Source: Lachnospiraceae bacterium (GTDB taxonomy: Bacteria; Bacillota; Clostridia; Lachnospirales; Lachnospiraceae). From it: a stretch of 64,000 bases of DNA. Location of the stretch: the NCBI GenBank assembly GCA_030526195.1, contig JAUNDG010000003.1, positions 62,001 to 126,000 on the forward strand, given 5' to 3'. Shown here piece by piece: positions 9,488-18,079 of the stretch (position 1 is its first letter; each line of letters opens with the position of its first letter). The notes under the pieces are model-generated. The model was given only the letters and a program-made list of their open reading frames with translations. It did not search any database and was not told the origin of the DNA. Both the position numbers and the translations under genes were made by a program.

Positions 9488-10627
9488 TTATAACAGGAAT
9501 TCGGCCATGACGCGGTTGCTCACGTCAATCCCCCGTTCCGTGAGGAAAAGACGGCCCTCCGCCTCGGCCATGAGACCCTTGGCGATCATGTCATCCGGCA
9601 GGGAACCGTAGATGTCCCGCAGGGATGTGCCGAATCGCTCCGCAAATTCCTCAAGGGAAACCCCTTTTGTCAGGCGAAGCCCCAGGAACATGAATTCCTC
9701 CATGCGGTCCCGCACCGTCAGCACCCGGGCATCCCGCATCAGGCTTTCCGGATGCATACTGGTGTCAAGGTAGGTTTCCAGGGATGTGGTGTTGCGCCAC
9801 CGGGTATCGTCGCACAGGGAAGAGGCCCCGAGCCCCAGGCCCAGGTAATCTTCGCCGGTCCAGTAGCGACTGTTGTGCCGACTCTCAAAGCCCGGTTTCG
9901 CATAATTGGAAATCTCATAACGCTGATAACCGGCCTCCGCCAGCAGGCTGGCCGTGGTCCGGTACATGGCGCGCTCCGTATCCTCGTCCGGGAGGTCGAG
10001 AGACCCATTTTCATAACGGGTAAAAAATGGGGTGCCCTCCTCAACGATGAGGCTGTAGGCACTGATGTGCTCCGGCTGAAGTTCAGCGGTGAGACGCAAT
10101 GTCTCCTCCCAGTCCGCGGCGCTCTGGCCGGGCAGGGCGGACATAAGATCCACGTTGATATTCTCAACTCCCAGCCGCCGCATATGGGCGAAGGTCTTGA
10201 GGAAATCCTCCCGGCTGTGGATGCGGCCCAGGTCCTTCAGTTCTTCATTTTTCATAGACTGAAGGCCCAGTGAGAGCCGGTTGATGAACCGAAAAATAAA
10301 CCGGTCCAGACCTTCGGAGTCCGTGCCGGGGTTCATTTCCATGGTTACCTCGGCACCGGGCAGCACATCAAAGGCATCCGTCACCGCGGTCATGATCGTA
10401 TCAAGACAATCGGCGGGCAGACACGTGGGGGTGCCGCCGCCGATAAAGATGGTGTCTACCTGCCGGTCACGCCGCTTTTGGGCGGCCGTTCGGATCTCCC
10501 GGACAAGGGCGCGGGCGTAGGCACGCCTGACGTCCTCGTCTGCCGGAAATGAGAGAAAATCGCAGTAGGCGCATTTTCTGACACAGAACGGGATGTGCAG
10601 GTAGAGACCCAGTGTATTATTCTTCAT
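9488..10627 (-). CDS. hemW: Radical SAM heme chaperone HemW-like protein
   Basis: A 379-residue radical SAM protein with the 4Fe-4S motif [10 protein letters not shown] (CxxxCxxC) near residue 15, the GGGTPT S-adenosylmethionine motif near 65 and the C-terminal HemN-like domain. It is shorter than oxygen-independent coproporphyrinogen oxidase HemN, which fits HemW. HemW inserts heme into respiratory proteins. In anaerobic Firmicutes the gene usually sits beside lepA, as here. Its ATG lies 11 bases inside the end of lepA, so expression depends on the lepA transcript and translation coupling. No strong ribosome-binding site is visible. Confidence 0.92.
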   Translation of the reverse strand: MKNNTLGLYLHIPFCVRKCAYCDFLSFPADEDVRRAYARALVREIRTAAQKRRDRQVDTIFIGGGTPTCLPADCLDTIMTAVTDAFDVLPGAEVTMEMNPGTDSEGLDRFIFRFINRLSLGLQSMKNEELKDLGRIHSREDFLKTFAHMRRLGVENINVDLMSALPGQSAADWEETLRLTAELQPEHISAYSLIVEEGTPFFTRYENGSLDLPDEDTERAMYRTTASLLAEAGYQRYEISNYAKPGFESRHNSRYWTGEDYLGLGLGASSLCDDTRWRNTTSLETYLDTSMHPESLMRDARVLTVRDRMEEFMFLGLRLTKGVSLEEFAERFGTSLRDIYGSLPDDMIAKGLMAEAEGRLFLTERGIDVSNRVMAEFLL

Positions 10628-12422
10628 CCAGTTTCAATACATTAAGGAAGGCATCCTTCGGGATCTGGACGTTGCCAATCTCACGCATCTTGCGCTTACC
10701 TTCCTTCTGCTTCTCCAGAAGTTTCTTCTTTCGTGAAATGTCACCGCCGTAGCACTTGGCCAGAACGTCCTTCCGGACCTGACGGACCGTTTCACGGGCA
10801 ATGATCTTGGAGCCGATGGCAGCCTGGATCGGGATATCGAAGAGCTGACGCGGAATCTCTTTTTTCAGCTTTTCGCACATCTTGCTGCCCCGCTCGTAAG
10901 CGTTGGGGGCAAAGACGATGAAGGACAGGGCGTCCACCGTCTCATGGTTCACCAGGATGTCCAGCTTGATGAGCTCAGACCGATCATAGCCGTCCAGCTC
11001 GTAGTCGAAGGACGCGTAGCCTCTTGAGCGGGACTTCAGCGCATCAAAGAAATCGTAAATGATCTCGTTGAGAGGCAGCCGGTATTTGAGCAGCACGCGG
11101 TTGGTGTCCAGGAATTCCGTACTGATATAGACACCGCGGCGCTCCTGGCACAGGGTCATGATGGGGCCGATGAATTCTTTTGTTAACATAACATCAGCCT
11201 TCACCATGGGTTCTTCCATGTACTCGATTTCAGACGGATCCGGCAGGTTGGACGGATTCGTCAGCTCGATCATGGTGCCGTCGGTCTTATAGACCTTATA
11301 GATAACGCTGGGCGCGGTGGTGATCAGATCCAGATCATACTCACGCTCCAGACGCTGTGTCACGATATCAAGGTGCAGAAGGCCCAGGAAGCCGCAGCGG
11401 AAACCAAAGCCAAGAGCTGTGGAATTTTCCGGCTCGTACTGAAGGGCCGCATCGTTAAGCTGCAGTTTTTCAAGAGCATCCCGCAGGTCCGGATACTTGT
11501 CAGACTGGGCCGGGTAGACACCGCAGTAAACCATGGGCTGCGGTTCCTTGTAGCCGGGCAGGGCTTCTTCCGCCGGGCGGGCAGCCTCTGTGATGGTGTC
11601 ACCCACACGGGATTCCCGCAGAGCCTTGATGCTGGCGGTTAGGTAACCGACCTCGCCGGCTGTCAGCTCGTCGCAGGGGATGAACTGACCCGGGCCGAAA
11701 TGACCCACTTCCACCACGTCAAATTCAGCGCCGGTGGCCATCATTTTGATGCGGGTGCCGCGCTTCACGCGGCCGTCCATCAGACGGCAGAACACGATAA
11801 CACCCCGATAGGAATCGTATAATGAGTCAAAAATAAGCGCTTTAAGCGGTGCCTCCGGATCACCATCCGGCGGCGGCAGCTGATTCACGATGGCCTCCAG
11901 CACGTCGTGAATGTTAAGGCCTGTCTTGGCTGAGATTCTGGGTGCTTCAGAGGCATCCAGACCGATCACATCTTCGATCTCCGCAGCCACTTCATCGGGT
12001 CTGGCGGAGGGCAGATCGATCTTGTTGATAACCGGCACGATCTCCAGATCGTGATCCAGTGCCAGATACACATTGCCCAGTGTCTGGGCTTCCACGCCCT
12101 GGGTGGAGTCAACCACCAGAATAGAGCCGTCGCAGGCGGCCAGGGAACGGGAGACCTCATAATTGAAATCCACGTGTCCCGGCGTATCGATCAGATTAAA
12201 GATGTACTCCTCACCATCATCTGCCTGGTAGACAGTCCGCACCGTCTGTGCTTTGATCGTAATGCCTCTTTCGCGTTCCAGGTCCATGTTATCCAGAACC
12301 TGTTCCGACATTTCACGGGCCGTTAACAGACCGGTCTGTTCGATGATCCGGTCGGCCAGTGTTGATTTGCCGTGGTCAATATGAGCGATAATACTGAAAT
12401 TTCTAATATTCTTCTGATTCAT
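10617..12422 (-). CDS. lepA: Elongation factor 4 (LepA GTPase)
   Basis: A 601-residue translational GTPase that back-translocates or remodels stalled ribosomes. The G1 motif is [10 protein letters not shown]2/G3 region RERGITIK and DTPGHVDF, G4 NKIDLP. The LepA-specific C-terminal domain ends with conserved [10 protein letters not shown]. Length is standard. The ATG at 12422 begins [12 protein letters not shown], matching family starts, and is only nine bases from a TATAAT box, so the mRNA should have almost no leader. hemW overlaps its 3' end. Confidence 0.97.
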   Translation of the reverse strand: MNQKNIRNFSIIAHIDHGKSTLADRIIEQTGLLTAREMSEQVLDNMDLERERGITIKAQTVRTVYQADDGEEYIFNLIDTPGHVDFNYEVSRSLAACDGSILVVDSTQGVEAQTLGNVYLALDHDLEIVPVINKIDLPSARPDEVAAEIEDVIGLDASEAPRISAKTGLNIHDVLEAIVNQLPPPDGDPEAPLKALIFDSLYDSYRGVIVFCRLMDGRVKRGTRIKMMATGAEFDVVEVGHFGPGQFIPCDELTAGEVGYLTASIKALRESRVGDTITEAARPAEEALPGYKEPQPMVYCGVYPAQSDKYPDLRDALEKLQLNDAALQYEPENSTALGFGFRCGFLGLLHLDIVTQRLEREYDLDLITTAPSVIYKVYKTDGTMIELTNPSNLPDPSEIEYMEEPMVKADVMLTKEFIGPIMTLCQERRGVYISTEFLDTNRVLLKYRLPLNEIIYDFFDALKSRSRGYASFDYELDGYDRSELIKLDILVNHETVDALSFIVFAPNAYERGSKMCEKLKKEIPRQLFDIPIQAAIGSKIIARETVRQVRKDVLAKCYGGDISRKKKLLEKQKEGKRKMREIGNVQIPKDAFLNVLKLDEE

Positions 12423-12431
12423 GATTTCCTT

Positions 12432-12460
12432 ATTATAGCAACCCCTTTATTCTTTGACAA
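12432..12460 (-). promoter_or_regulatory. lepA promoter placed against the start codon
   Basis: On the minus strand TTGTCA (12455-12460) and TATAAT (12432-12437) are separated by 17 bases. The expected start point is near 12425, three bases before the ATG at 12422. AAGGA lies between the -10 box and the ATG and might not be in the transcript. The box quality is high, and the near-leaderless layout is inferred. Confidence 0.65.
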
Positions 12461-12673
12461 CGAGTCAATTTTTATCAGCGCCGTGACCGTTTTACGCCGT
12501 CATTCCCGCCGACCAAAGCCATCATCCCGCATCTCCTTCACCTTGAGGAACCGGCCGCATCATTTCACAGAGATGTCACCCCTCAAAAATGCACAGGCGA
12601 CGCCGCCAAACACCCCATTTCCTCGGGAAATAGACGAAAAGCGGGAAAAACCGCACAAATACAGGAAAAATGA

Positions 12674-12702
12674 TTGACACAGCCCGCCGATTATCCTATG
12701 AT
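12674..12702 (+). promoter_or_regulatory. rpsT promoter
   Basis: TTGACA (12674-12679), a 17-base spacer and TATGAT (12697-12702). The predicted leader carries a small hairpin, TGCCTTT and AAAGGCA around a short loop, near 12710-12727. The rest of the lepA-rpsT spacer (about 12461-12673) shows no gene or RNA that I can identify. Confidence 0.8.
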
Positions 12703-12762
12703 TATCTGCGTGCCTTTGTTTAAAGGCATGAGTAGTAGATTGTTTTAATGGAGGTAAGAATT

Positions 12763-13029
12763 TTGGCTAACATCAAATCAGCTAAGAAAAGAATTCTTGT
12801 CAATCGTAAAAAAGCTCTGCGCAACAAATCTGTTAAGTCTGCCGTTAAGACACAGATCAAGAAGTTAGATAGCGCCATTGCAGCCGGCAACAAAGAAGCC
12901 GCTGTTGCAGAGCTTTCCAATCTGCAGAAGGTTATGAGCATGGCAACATCCAAGGGTATCATCAAGAAGAACGCTACTTCTCGTAAGATTTCCCGTATGG
13001 CAACTGCTGTCAACAAGATTGGCGAGTAA
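12763..13029 (+). CDS. rpsT: 30S ribosomal protein S20 (TTG start)
   Basis: An 88-residue, Lys/Ala-rich helical protein that binds 16S rRNA early in 30S assembly. ANIKSAKKR at the start and the ATSRKISRMA region are typical of S20. The start is TTG at 12763, because GGAGGT at 12750-12755 lies seven bases before it. An in-frame ATG at 12748 overlaps that ribosome-binding site and would add five foreign residues. It stands alone with its own promoter and terminator, convergent with holA. Its codons use more A/T-ending forms than the minus-strand neighbours, as expected for a highly expressed gene. Confidence 0.96.
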   Translation: MANIKSAKKRILVNRKKALRNKSVKSAVKTQIKKLDSAIAAGNKEAAVAELSNLQKVMSMATSKGIIKKNATSRKISRMATAVNKIGE

Positions 13030-14007
13030 TCATCCTGTCAGAGAGATTAACAGTAATTCAACGGATAAACGGTCGGGCAACCGGCCGTTTTTCACGTCCT
13101 CTTCTGCCTGAAGACAACGCTCGGTCAGAGCGACCAGATCCTTTTCGGGCATCGTCCGCACCACCCCGGCCAGTCTCTTGACAGCAAAGGGCGGCATACC
13201 AATAACCTTGGCCATTTCACCTTCGCCAAGGCCTTCTTTTTTCATTTTTGCGATTTCCGTCATCTGCTTAAACTGACGCCCGATAAGGATCAGGATCCGC
13301 ATCGGGGCTTCTTTCAGTTGCAAAAGGTCAGCATAAAGTGCCAGTGCCTTCTGTCCGTTTCCGGCAGCTACGGCGCTGACCATATCAAAAATCTTATTCT
13401 CAATTTCGCGGCCTGTCAGGGCTTCGATATCTTCTCGTGTGATCACATCCCGGCCTTCGGTATAGGCCACCAGCTTATCGATTTCCAGGGCGATATGGCC
13501 CATATCCTGGCCTGTTCGACTAAGGAAATACGCCATGTCATCCTGGCGAATCTGACGACCGGCCCGCATCATCATGCCGCCGGCCCATTTTTCCAGTTCT
13601 TTTTCCGTCCGGTTCGTGAATTCCACCACATAGCCATGCTTCTGCACAGCCTTATAAAGACGACTGCGCTTATCCACCTCATTTTCGACAAAGACAAGGG
13701 TGGCATAGTCCGGCACCTCGCTCATGTAAGATGCCATTTTCTCAGCGCCACTCTTGAAGAAGCCGCTGTCCCGGATCACCAGAAGACGTCGCTCCGCAAA
13801 CATGGGCATGGTCTCGGCCTGGTCAATGATCTCACCTTCCCGAATATCCTTCCCCTCATAGAGCGTCCGATTCATGCTGTCGGATTTCGGTAAAATGGCA
13901 TTACAAAGATCCCGCGCATAGATGCTGCGCAGGTAGGTTTCCGGCCCGTAAAGCAGGTAGGACCGTTCAAAGGTTTCTGTGGCGATGTTATCTTTCAAAT
14001 GTTTCAT
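13030..14007 (-). CDS. holA: DNA polymerase III delta subunit (clamp loader)
   Basis: A 325-residue HolA protein that opens the sliding clamp within the clamp-loader complex. The N-terminus MKHLKDNIATETFERSYLLYG and the YLRSIYARDL stretch are typical. It has the three-domain layout of the family but no functional Walker A motif, as expected for delta. I use the ATG at 14007. A longer frame from 14073 adds 22 residues with a Cys/Pro-rich sequence not seen in HolA. The stop immediately follows the convergent rpsT stop. Promoter boxes lie directly before the start codon. Confidence 0.92.
   Translation of the reverse strand: MKHLKDNIATETFERSYLLYGPETYLRSIYARDLCNAILPKSDSMNRTLYEGKDIREGEIIDQAETMPMFAERRLLVIRDSGFFKSGAEKMASYMSEVPDYATLVFVENEVDKRSRLYKAVQKHGYVVEFTNRTEKELEKWAGGMMMRAGRQIRQDDMAYFLSRTGQDMGHIALEIDKLVAYTEGRDVITREDIEALTGREIENKIFDMVSAVAAGNGQKALALYADLLQLKEAPMRILILIGRQFKQMTEIAKMKKEGLGEGEMAKVIGMPPFAVKRLAGVVRTMPEKDLVALTERCLQAEEDVKNGRLPDRLSVELLLISLTG
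13067..13093 (+). terminator. rpsT terminator, inside the 3' end of holA
   Basis: AAACGGTCGG (13067-13076), loop GCAA, CCGGCCGTTT (13081-13090), then more T. One pair is a G-U wobble in the plus-strand RNA. It lies within the last 65 bases of the convergent holA coding sequence. Confidence 0.8.
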
Positions 14008-14014
14008 GGGGTCT

Positions 14015-14044
14015 ATTATACCGCAAATGGGCGGCAGGTCGCAA
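14015..14044 (-). promoter_or_regulatory. holA promoter, predicted leaderless transcript
   Basis: On the minus strand TTGCGA (14039-14044) and TATAAT (14015-14020) are separated by 18 bases. The likely start point is about 14008, one base from the ATG at 14007. No Shine-Dalgarno sequence lies between. Confidence 0.6.
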
Positions 14045-14353
14045 CGTGGGCAAAGTGTTATCGAGTCAGTCATGTGCCATTTCCAAAATGAATACCGAAA
14101 GACAAGTGAATGAGCCGTTGGCGTTATTGCCCGGGCTCATGGGCTATAAACATGGGATGTTGTCATCAACGCCTGAGTGCCCGGATACAATAACAGGCAT
14201 CTGTTGCCGTCAGTGCCGCAGTCTCCCGGACAAAATCAGAGGCTACCGCAGGATCTTCGGATCTTGCAGCAGCCCCTGTCGGGCATTTATTGTATTATGT
14301 TAACTATTCATTGCATTTTTCCTTCAATACTTCTAATACTCAGCAGCTTTAAA

Positions 14354-14378
14354 CGAGGAAATGCTTGCCGATGTTCAG
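14354..14378. repeat. Possible remnant of the right end of the P1 element
   Basis: CGAGGAAATGCTTGCCGATG followed by TTCAG resembles the right end of P1 copy A (GGAGGAATGCTTGTTGATG then TTCAA). The upstream hairpin is decayed. The stretch 14045-14392 otherwise contains no convincing gene. Short frames there lack start signals. Confidence 0.35.
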
Positions 14379-14392
14379 CATTATGAGAAAAA

Positions 14393-14418
14393 CAGGGCCG
14401 ACCTTTCGGTCGACCCTG
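14393..14418 (-). terminator. Terminator of the methyltransferase gene
   Basis: On the minus strand CAGGGTCGACC, loop GAAA, GGTCGGCCCTG, then TTTTTCTC. An 11-bp stem with one wobble pair, about 50 bases after the stop at 14470. Confidence 0.88.
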
Positions 14419-14469
14419 CGCACGTGACTCACTGTCACATAGTGTTTTGTTTTGCAAAAATGGCTTTTA

Positions 14470-15522
14470 TTATTTCTGAGCAGCGAAGTCTTCAACAGCC
14501 TTACGCATTGCCAAAATGTTAGCCAGCGGGCTGCCGGCCGGCAGGTCGCAACCTGTGGAAAGAAGGAAGCCGCCGCCATTTTCTCTGCCGAGGTTCAGCA
14601 GTCTTGTAGCTTCTGCATAAACCGCATCCGGGTTACCCAGCAGCATCTTATCAGCCGGGCTCAGAGAACCCATCATGCAGATCTTGTGATCGGCTCTCTT
14701 AAGCATGTCACCCATATCGACCATAGAGTCAACGGAGAATGTCTTAACGCCAAGATTGGCGACTTCTTCAACACGTTCACCGGCATTGCCGCAGATGTGC
14801 ATGAAGAGCGGTGTGTCAAGATGTCTCAGTTCCAGGAATTTCTTGTAAGCCGGAACAGCAAATTCTTTGTATGTGTCAAGGCTGATCATATCGCCGGAGG
14901 CTACCGGATCGGCTGTGGCGATGATATCAGCGCCGCATTCTGTGTAATAGTCGGCCAGGATAGCGATAACGCGGGAAGCGAAGTTGAACAGTTCATCAAC
15001 GCCCGGTTTCTTCTTAGCCCACATTTTCATGAAGGGAGCAGCGCCCAGCAGTGTGGAAGCGGCTGTGAAGGGAGCTGTTACGAAAGTCACGATGGCTTTT
15101 TCGTCGCCAACCAGTTTCTTAACAAGCTTGTTCTGCTTACCCATAGCCTGGACGATCGGGTTGGAAAGCAGTTTATCGCGCAGCTGATCTTCTGTCAGAT
15201 CCAGCGGCAGTTCGTCATATTTCTTGACAGCAGGCAGTGTGGAAATGGTGGTGCCGATTTCCTTCAGGTTGGCTTCGCTGCCGAAGGCTGTGGCCCAGGC
15301 CATCCAGGCGGATGTACCGGAGGTGATCACGTCACTCTGCATTTCCTGGAAATGATCGTAAATCATCTTAGCACCGCAGTCATCCAGAGCATACTGTGTT
15401 TCATAGTTGATGCCTTCTTCTTTGATAACCCATGAAGAGCCGTCCAGCACGTAGCAGGGATTCATATCCACTTCGTCAAAATTTAAAGCTGCAAACAGTC
15501 TTTCCTTCGGTGATAACTTCAT
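14470..15522 (-). CDS. Uroporphyrinogen decarboxylase-fold methyltransferase (MtaA/CmuA-like)
   Basis: A 350-residue TIM-barrel protein of the URO-D family. It belongs with the methylcobamide:CoM methyltransferase-like branch rather than HemE: it lacks a typical HemE N-terminus and has the zinc-ligand pattern FMHICGNAG near residue 240 and STGCDLP near 320. Such proteins move methyl groups between a corrinoid protein and an acceptor. No corrinoid protein, MtaB-like partner or activase is adjacent, so its substrate is unknown. It is a single-gene unit with its own promoter about 120 bases upstream and a strong terminator. AGAGGA precedes the ATG at 15522. Confidence 0.82.
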   Translation of the reverse strand: MKLSPKERLFAALNFDEVDMNPCYVLDGSSWVIKEEGINYETQYALDDCGAKMIYDHFQEMQSDVITSGTSAWMAWATAFGSEANLKEIGTTISTLPAVKKYDELPLDLTEDQLRDKLLSNPIVQAMGKQNKLVKKLVGDEKAIVTFVTAPFTAASTLLGAAPFMKMWAKKKPGVDELFNFASRVIAILADYYTECGADIIATADPVASGDMISLDTYKEFAVPAYKKFLELRHLDTPLFMHICGNAGERVEEVANLGVKTFSVDSMVDMGDMLKRADHKICMMGSLSPADKMLLGNPDAVYAEATRLLNLGRENGGGFLLSTGCDLPAGSPLANILAMRKAVEDFAAQK

Positions 15523-15642
15523 AATAACAATCCTCTTTCCTCATAAATTTGGGATATATTCAGCCGATACAGATGTTTAGTTCCACTTTCAGCCACTTAT
15601 GGATGACTTTGTTACACATTCATCCTTTCATTACCCTCCTTT

Positions 15643-15670
15643 ATTGTAGTGATTTCAGATGGTATTTCAA
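15643..15670 (-). promoter_or_regulatory. Promoter of the methyltransferase gene
   Basis: Minus strand TTGAAA (15665-15670), 16-base spacer, TACAAT (15643-15648). It implies an untranslated leader of about 115 bases. The leader contains an AAAGGAGGG near 15635 with very short frames after it. The rest of the 15523-15934 gap holds the P2 palindrome and the terminator listed next. Confidence 0.6.
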
Positions 15671-15802
15671 GAGTTTTTGGCACTCCCCCACTACTTTTGT
15701 AGGTTTACCTAAAAAAAGTGTTTTGAGTCTGTTAATTCTACCCATCCAGGTAGGATATAATTCCCAAAACGGTCGTTTTGGATTCAGCATGTTGACTATA
15801 GT

Positions 15803-15853
15803 CGTTCGCCAAATGAATCCCTGCATGCAAGCATGCGGATTCTCTTGGCTCAT
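15803..15853. repeat. P2 palindrome, copy 1
   Basis: A near-perfect hairpin: GCCAAATGAATCC at 15808 pairs with GGATTCTCTTGGC ending at 15849, enclosing GCATGC-AA-GCATGC. A second copy at 56269-56320 shares the same sequence with few changes. On the minus strand it reads as the start of a 70-codon frame (15641-15853) that lacks a ribosome-binding site. Confidence 0.8.
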
Positions 15854-15869
15854 CAGGCTAACATAAAAA

Positions 15870-15891
15870 GGACTCCGTCGAAACGGAGTCC
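15870..15891 (-). terminator. Terminator of the RpiB-family gene
   Basis: Minus strand GGACTCCGT, loop TTCG, ACGGAGTCC, then TTTTTAT. A perfect 9-bp stem with a UUCG tetraloop, 44 bases after the stop at 15935. Confidence 0.92.
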
Positions 15892-15934
15892 TCTTCTCAT
15901 GTCACTCTTATGTGATTTAATCAGATTACGGCCA

Positions 15935-16495
15935 TCAACCCTTGCTTCTGTCGAAGATTTCGGCATCAGCCAGCGGGCCTGTGGAGATCTTGCGCGGTTC
16001 TTCCGCCCAGACCTTGTCGTTCATCATCAGGTTTTCCATATCTGTGAGCAGATCCAGAGAACCATCGTGGAAGCCTTCGTCATAGCCTGTGTTCAGGAAA
16101 GCATCAAGCATTTCGATAGCGATCCATTCACCTGTTGTCTTGCCGCCCATAGCCAGGATGTTGGCATTGTTGTGACGACGTGTCATAACAGCATCATAGG
16201 TGCTGCTGCAAAGACCGGCACGGATACCGCGGAATTTGTTAGCGGCCATGCTGATGCCGATACCTGTGCCGCAGATCAGAAGACCGCAGCGAGCTTCGCC
16301 GGCAGCGACAGCCTTAGCTACCTTGGCAGCGAAGAACGGGTAACGTGTGGCTTCGATATCCGGGTCATCCTCGGAACCGCAATCCACATACGGAATGCCC
16401 TTGCCTTCCAGGTATTCGATGCATTTGCTCTTCAGATAGAAGCCGGCTGTATCATTACCGATGTAGACAGGTTTTGTGTTATCGAAATGTTTCAT
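15935..16495 (-). CDS. RpiB/LacA/LacB family sugar-phosphate isomerase, long form
   Basis: A 186-residue isomerase, about 35 residues longer than ordinary RpiB because of a C-terminal extension (from about residue 150) rich in charged residues. The catalytic region LICGTGIGISMAANK with its Cys is intact, as is the RRHNNANILAMGGK region. Such enzymes interconvert ribose or related aldose/ketose phosphates. It follows a zinc alcohol dehydrogenase gene by 88 bp in the same direction and ends in its own terminator, which suggests a two-gene sugar or sugar-alcohol pathway. The true substrate is unknown. A standard-length rpiB also occurs at 48277. Confidence 0.85.
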   Translation of the reverse strand: MKHFDNTKPVYIGNDTAGFYLKSKCIEYLEGKGIPYVDCGSEDDPDIEATRYPFFAAKVAKAVAAGEARCGLLICGTGIGISMAANKFRGIRAGLCSSTYDAVMTRRHNNANILAMGGKTTGEWIAIEMLDAFLNTGYDEGFHDGSLDLLTDMENLMMNDKVWAEEPRKISTGPLADAEIFDRSKG

Positions 16496-16583
16496 AATCT
16501 ATGCCTCTTTTCCGGTCCGCCCAAACGGACCTTTATGATTCAGACAGATGCCGGCTTATGACAGACGGGCATCCTGTCCAAAA

Positions 16584-17681
16584 TTACTCGTTAACGATGG
16601 CGATCTTGAAGCCGTCCATACGGATGTTGGTTTCCATAGCTTCGTTGATCTCATCAAGTGCAAACTTGTGAGATACCAGTTCGCCGACCGGATAGCCCTG
16701 CTTGGAAGCTTCTTTCAGCATTTCCATAGCCTGCAGCCAGTCTTTTGCCTGATATGTCCAGGAGCCGATAACCTTGATTTCCTTGTTGCAGATGTCAAGA
16801 TGCGGGTTGTAGCTTGTCGGGCCGTTGTTGACGAAGAAGCCCAGTTCGCACATGCTGCCGCCGCGACGGACATAATGCCAGATAGTAGATGCAGCCTTCG
16901 GAGAACCTGTGCACTGGAAAGCCATCTCGGCGCCCTTGCCTGTAATTTCCATGACGCGAGCTTCGGCATCTTCTTCCAGGAAGTTAACAGCCCAGCGAGC
17001 GCCCAGTTTTTCAGCCATAGCCAGTCTCTTCTTGTCGCCGTCAACAGCGATGATGTTACGGACACCCATTGTTCTGACAGTTGTCAGCAGAAGGAGACCG
17101 ATCGGACCGCAGCCCTGAACCAGGACATACGAATCATGTTTGAAGTTGAAAATCTGTTTAGCCTGTTCAACAGCATGAACAACAACAGCAGCCGGTTCGA
17201 TCAGCAGACGGCTGTCAAGTTCCGGCATATCGGATACGTTGAAGATAACGCCGCCGGCATTGATCTTGATGTATTCGCCGAACCAGCCGTTGAAGTAATG
17301 ATCTTCACCCGGCAGAAGACCGAAGATTTCGCCGCCATCGCAAAGATGGATGTGAGCCGGATCATTCTTGCAGGTATCGCAGACACCGCAGGGCTTTAAG
17401 CCTGTAACGATCTTATCGCCAACAGCCAGCGGCTTGCCGGAAGCGTCTGTTGTGACATTTTTACCGATGGCCACGATTTCACCTGTGCCTTCATGGCCCA
17501 GCTGAACCGGGATATAGCCAAACGGATCACCTTTATATTCGTGAACGTCAGTACCGCAGATACCGCAGCCTTCAACCTTCACCAGTACTTCATCATCATT
17601 GATCTGCGGAACCGGCAGTTCAAGGACATCAATTTTCTTTTCGCCTGTTAATACGGCAACTTTACCTTTTTCGGGATACAT
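16584..17681 (-). CDS. Zinc-dependent medium-chain alcohol/polyol dehydrogenase
   Basis: A 365-residue MDR-family dehydrogenase. The catalytic zinc region is GCGICGTDVHEY near residue 40 and GHEGTGEIVA near 65. The four structural-zinc cysteines appear in PCGVCDTCKNDPAHIHLC near 100. The Rossmann motif is VQGCGPIGLLLL near 185, followed by an acidic residue (VDGDKKR) expected for NAD preference. It resembles sorbitol/threonine dehydrogenase-like enzymes. The neighbour is an RpiB-type isomerase, which points to sugar-alcohol or sugar-phosphate use. AGGAG precedes the ATG at 17681. A promoter is visible about 50 bases upstream. Confidence 0.88.
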   Translation of the reverse strand: MYPEKGKVAVLTGEKKIDVLELPVPQINDDEVLVKVEGCGICGTDVHEYKGDPFGYIPVQLGHEGTGEIVAIGKNVTTDASGKPLAVGDKIVTGLKPCGVCDTCKNDPAHIHLCDGGEIFGLLPGEDHYFNGWFGEYIKINAGGVIFNVSDMPELDSRLLIEPAAVVVHAVEQAKQIFNFKHDSYVLVQGCGPIGLLLLTTVRTMGVRNIIAVDGDKKRLAMAEKLGARWAVNFLEEDAEARVMEITGKGAEMAFQCTGSPKAASTIWHYVRRGGSMCELGFFVNNGPTSYNPHLDICNKEIKVIGSWTYQAKDWLQAMEMLKEASKQGYPVGELVSHKFALDEINEAMETNIRMDGFKIAIVNE

Positions 17682-17731
17682 ATTTTCTCTCCTTTTCGTA
17701 AGCCTGATAATGATTTATCAGCATCTTGAAT

Positions 17732-17760
17732 ATTTTAACACTCAAAAATATGTGACTCAA
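17732..17760 (-). promoter_or_regulatory. Promoter of the dehydrogenase-isomerase operon
   Basis: Minus strand TTGAGT (17755-17760), 17-base spacer, TAAAAT (17732-17737). Just upstream (about 17785-17810) CATCAA and TTGATG form a spaced inverted repeat that could be a regulator site. The rest of the 17682-18079 gap is the P1 element. Confidence 0.55.
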
Positions 17761-17850
17761 GTTGCCAAATGTATGATTATTGAGCATCAATATTCGTGCA
17801 TTTTGATGAATGTATCCGCATTTTCAGTTGACATAAATCAAACAAACAGT

Positions 17851-18068
17851 CATTCCCCCGCTTAAGACTATGCATCTTTGAAGCGGGGGAATGCTCGCTG
17901 CGGGTAAAGCGGACACTCGCAATACGCTTCGCTCCTTGCTCGTGAACCGCAGCTACCTTCGGTAGCCCATCAGCAGGGGCTTTTACCCCTGCTGATGCGA
18001 ACTTCCCCCGTAACCCCAGCTAAAGACTCTACGTCTTTGAAGCGGAGGAATGCTTGTTGATGTTCAAG
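17851..18068 (+). repeat. P1 structured element, copy A, with an extra right end in front
   Basis: The core at 17905-18067 runs from TAAAGCGGACACTCGC to TTCAA. It carries a GCTACC-TTC-GGTAGC hairpin, an 11-bp stem ATCAGCAGGGG/CCCCTGCTGAT and a terminal stem around AAGACTCTACGTCTTT. In front of it, 17851-17904 repeats the terminal hairpin alone in a better-paired form (CCCCCGCTT...AAGCGGGGG), so a broken copy abuts a full one head to tail. Orientation is given by analogy with the other copies. It lies just downstream of the lipoprotein gene at 18080. Confidence 0.85.
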
Positions 18069-18079
18069 TATTCAGACCA

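Noticed and set aside
14452..15435. A 327-codon plus-strand frame opposite the methyltransferase
   Set aside because: Antisense shadow with no start signals. The minus-strand protein has clear family motifs.
15678..15683. TGGCAC as a possible sigma-54 -24 element upstream of the methyltransferase
   Set aside because: No TTGC follows at the required five-base spacing, and it lies on the opposite strand to the gene.
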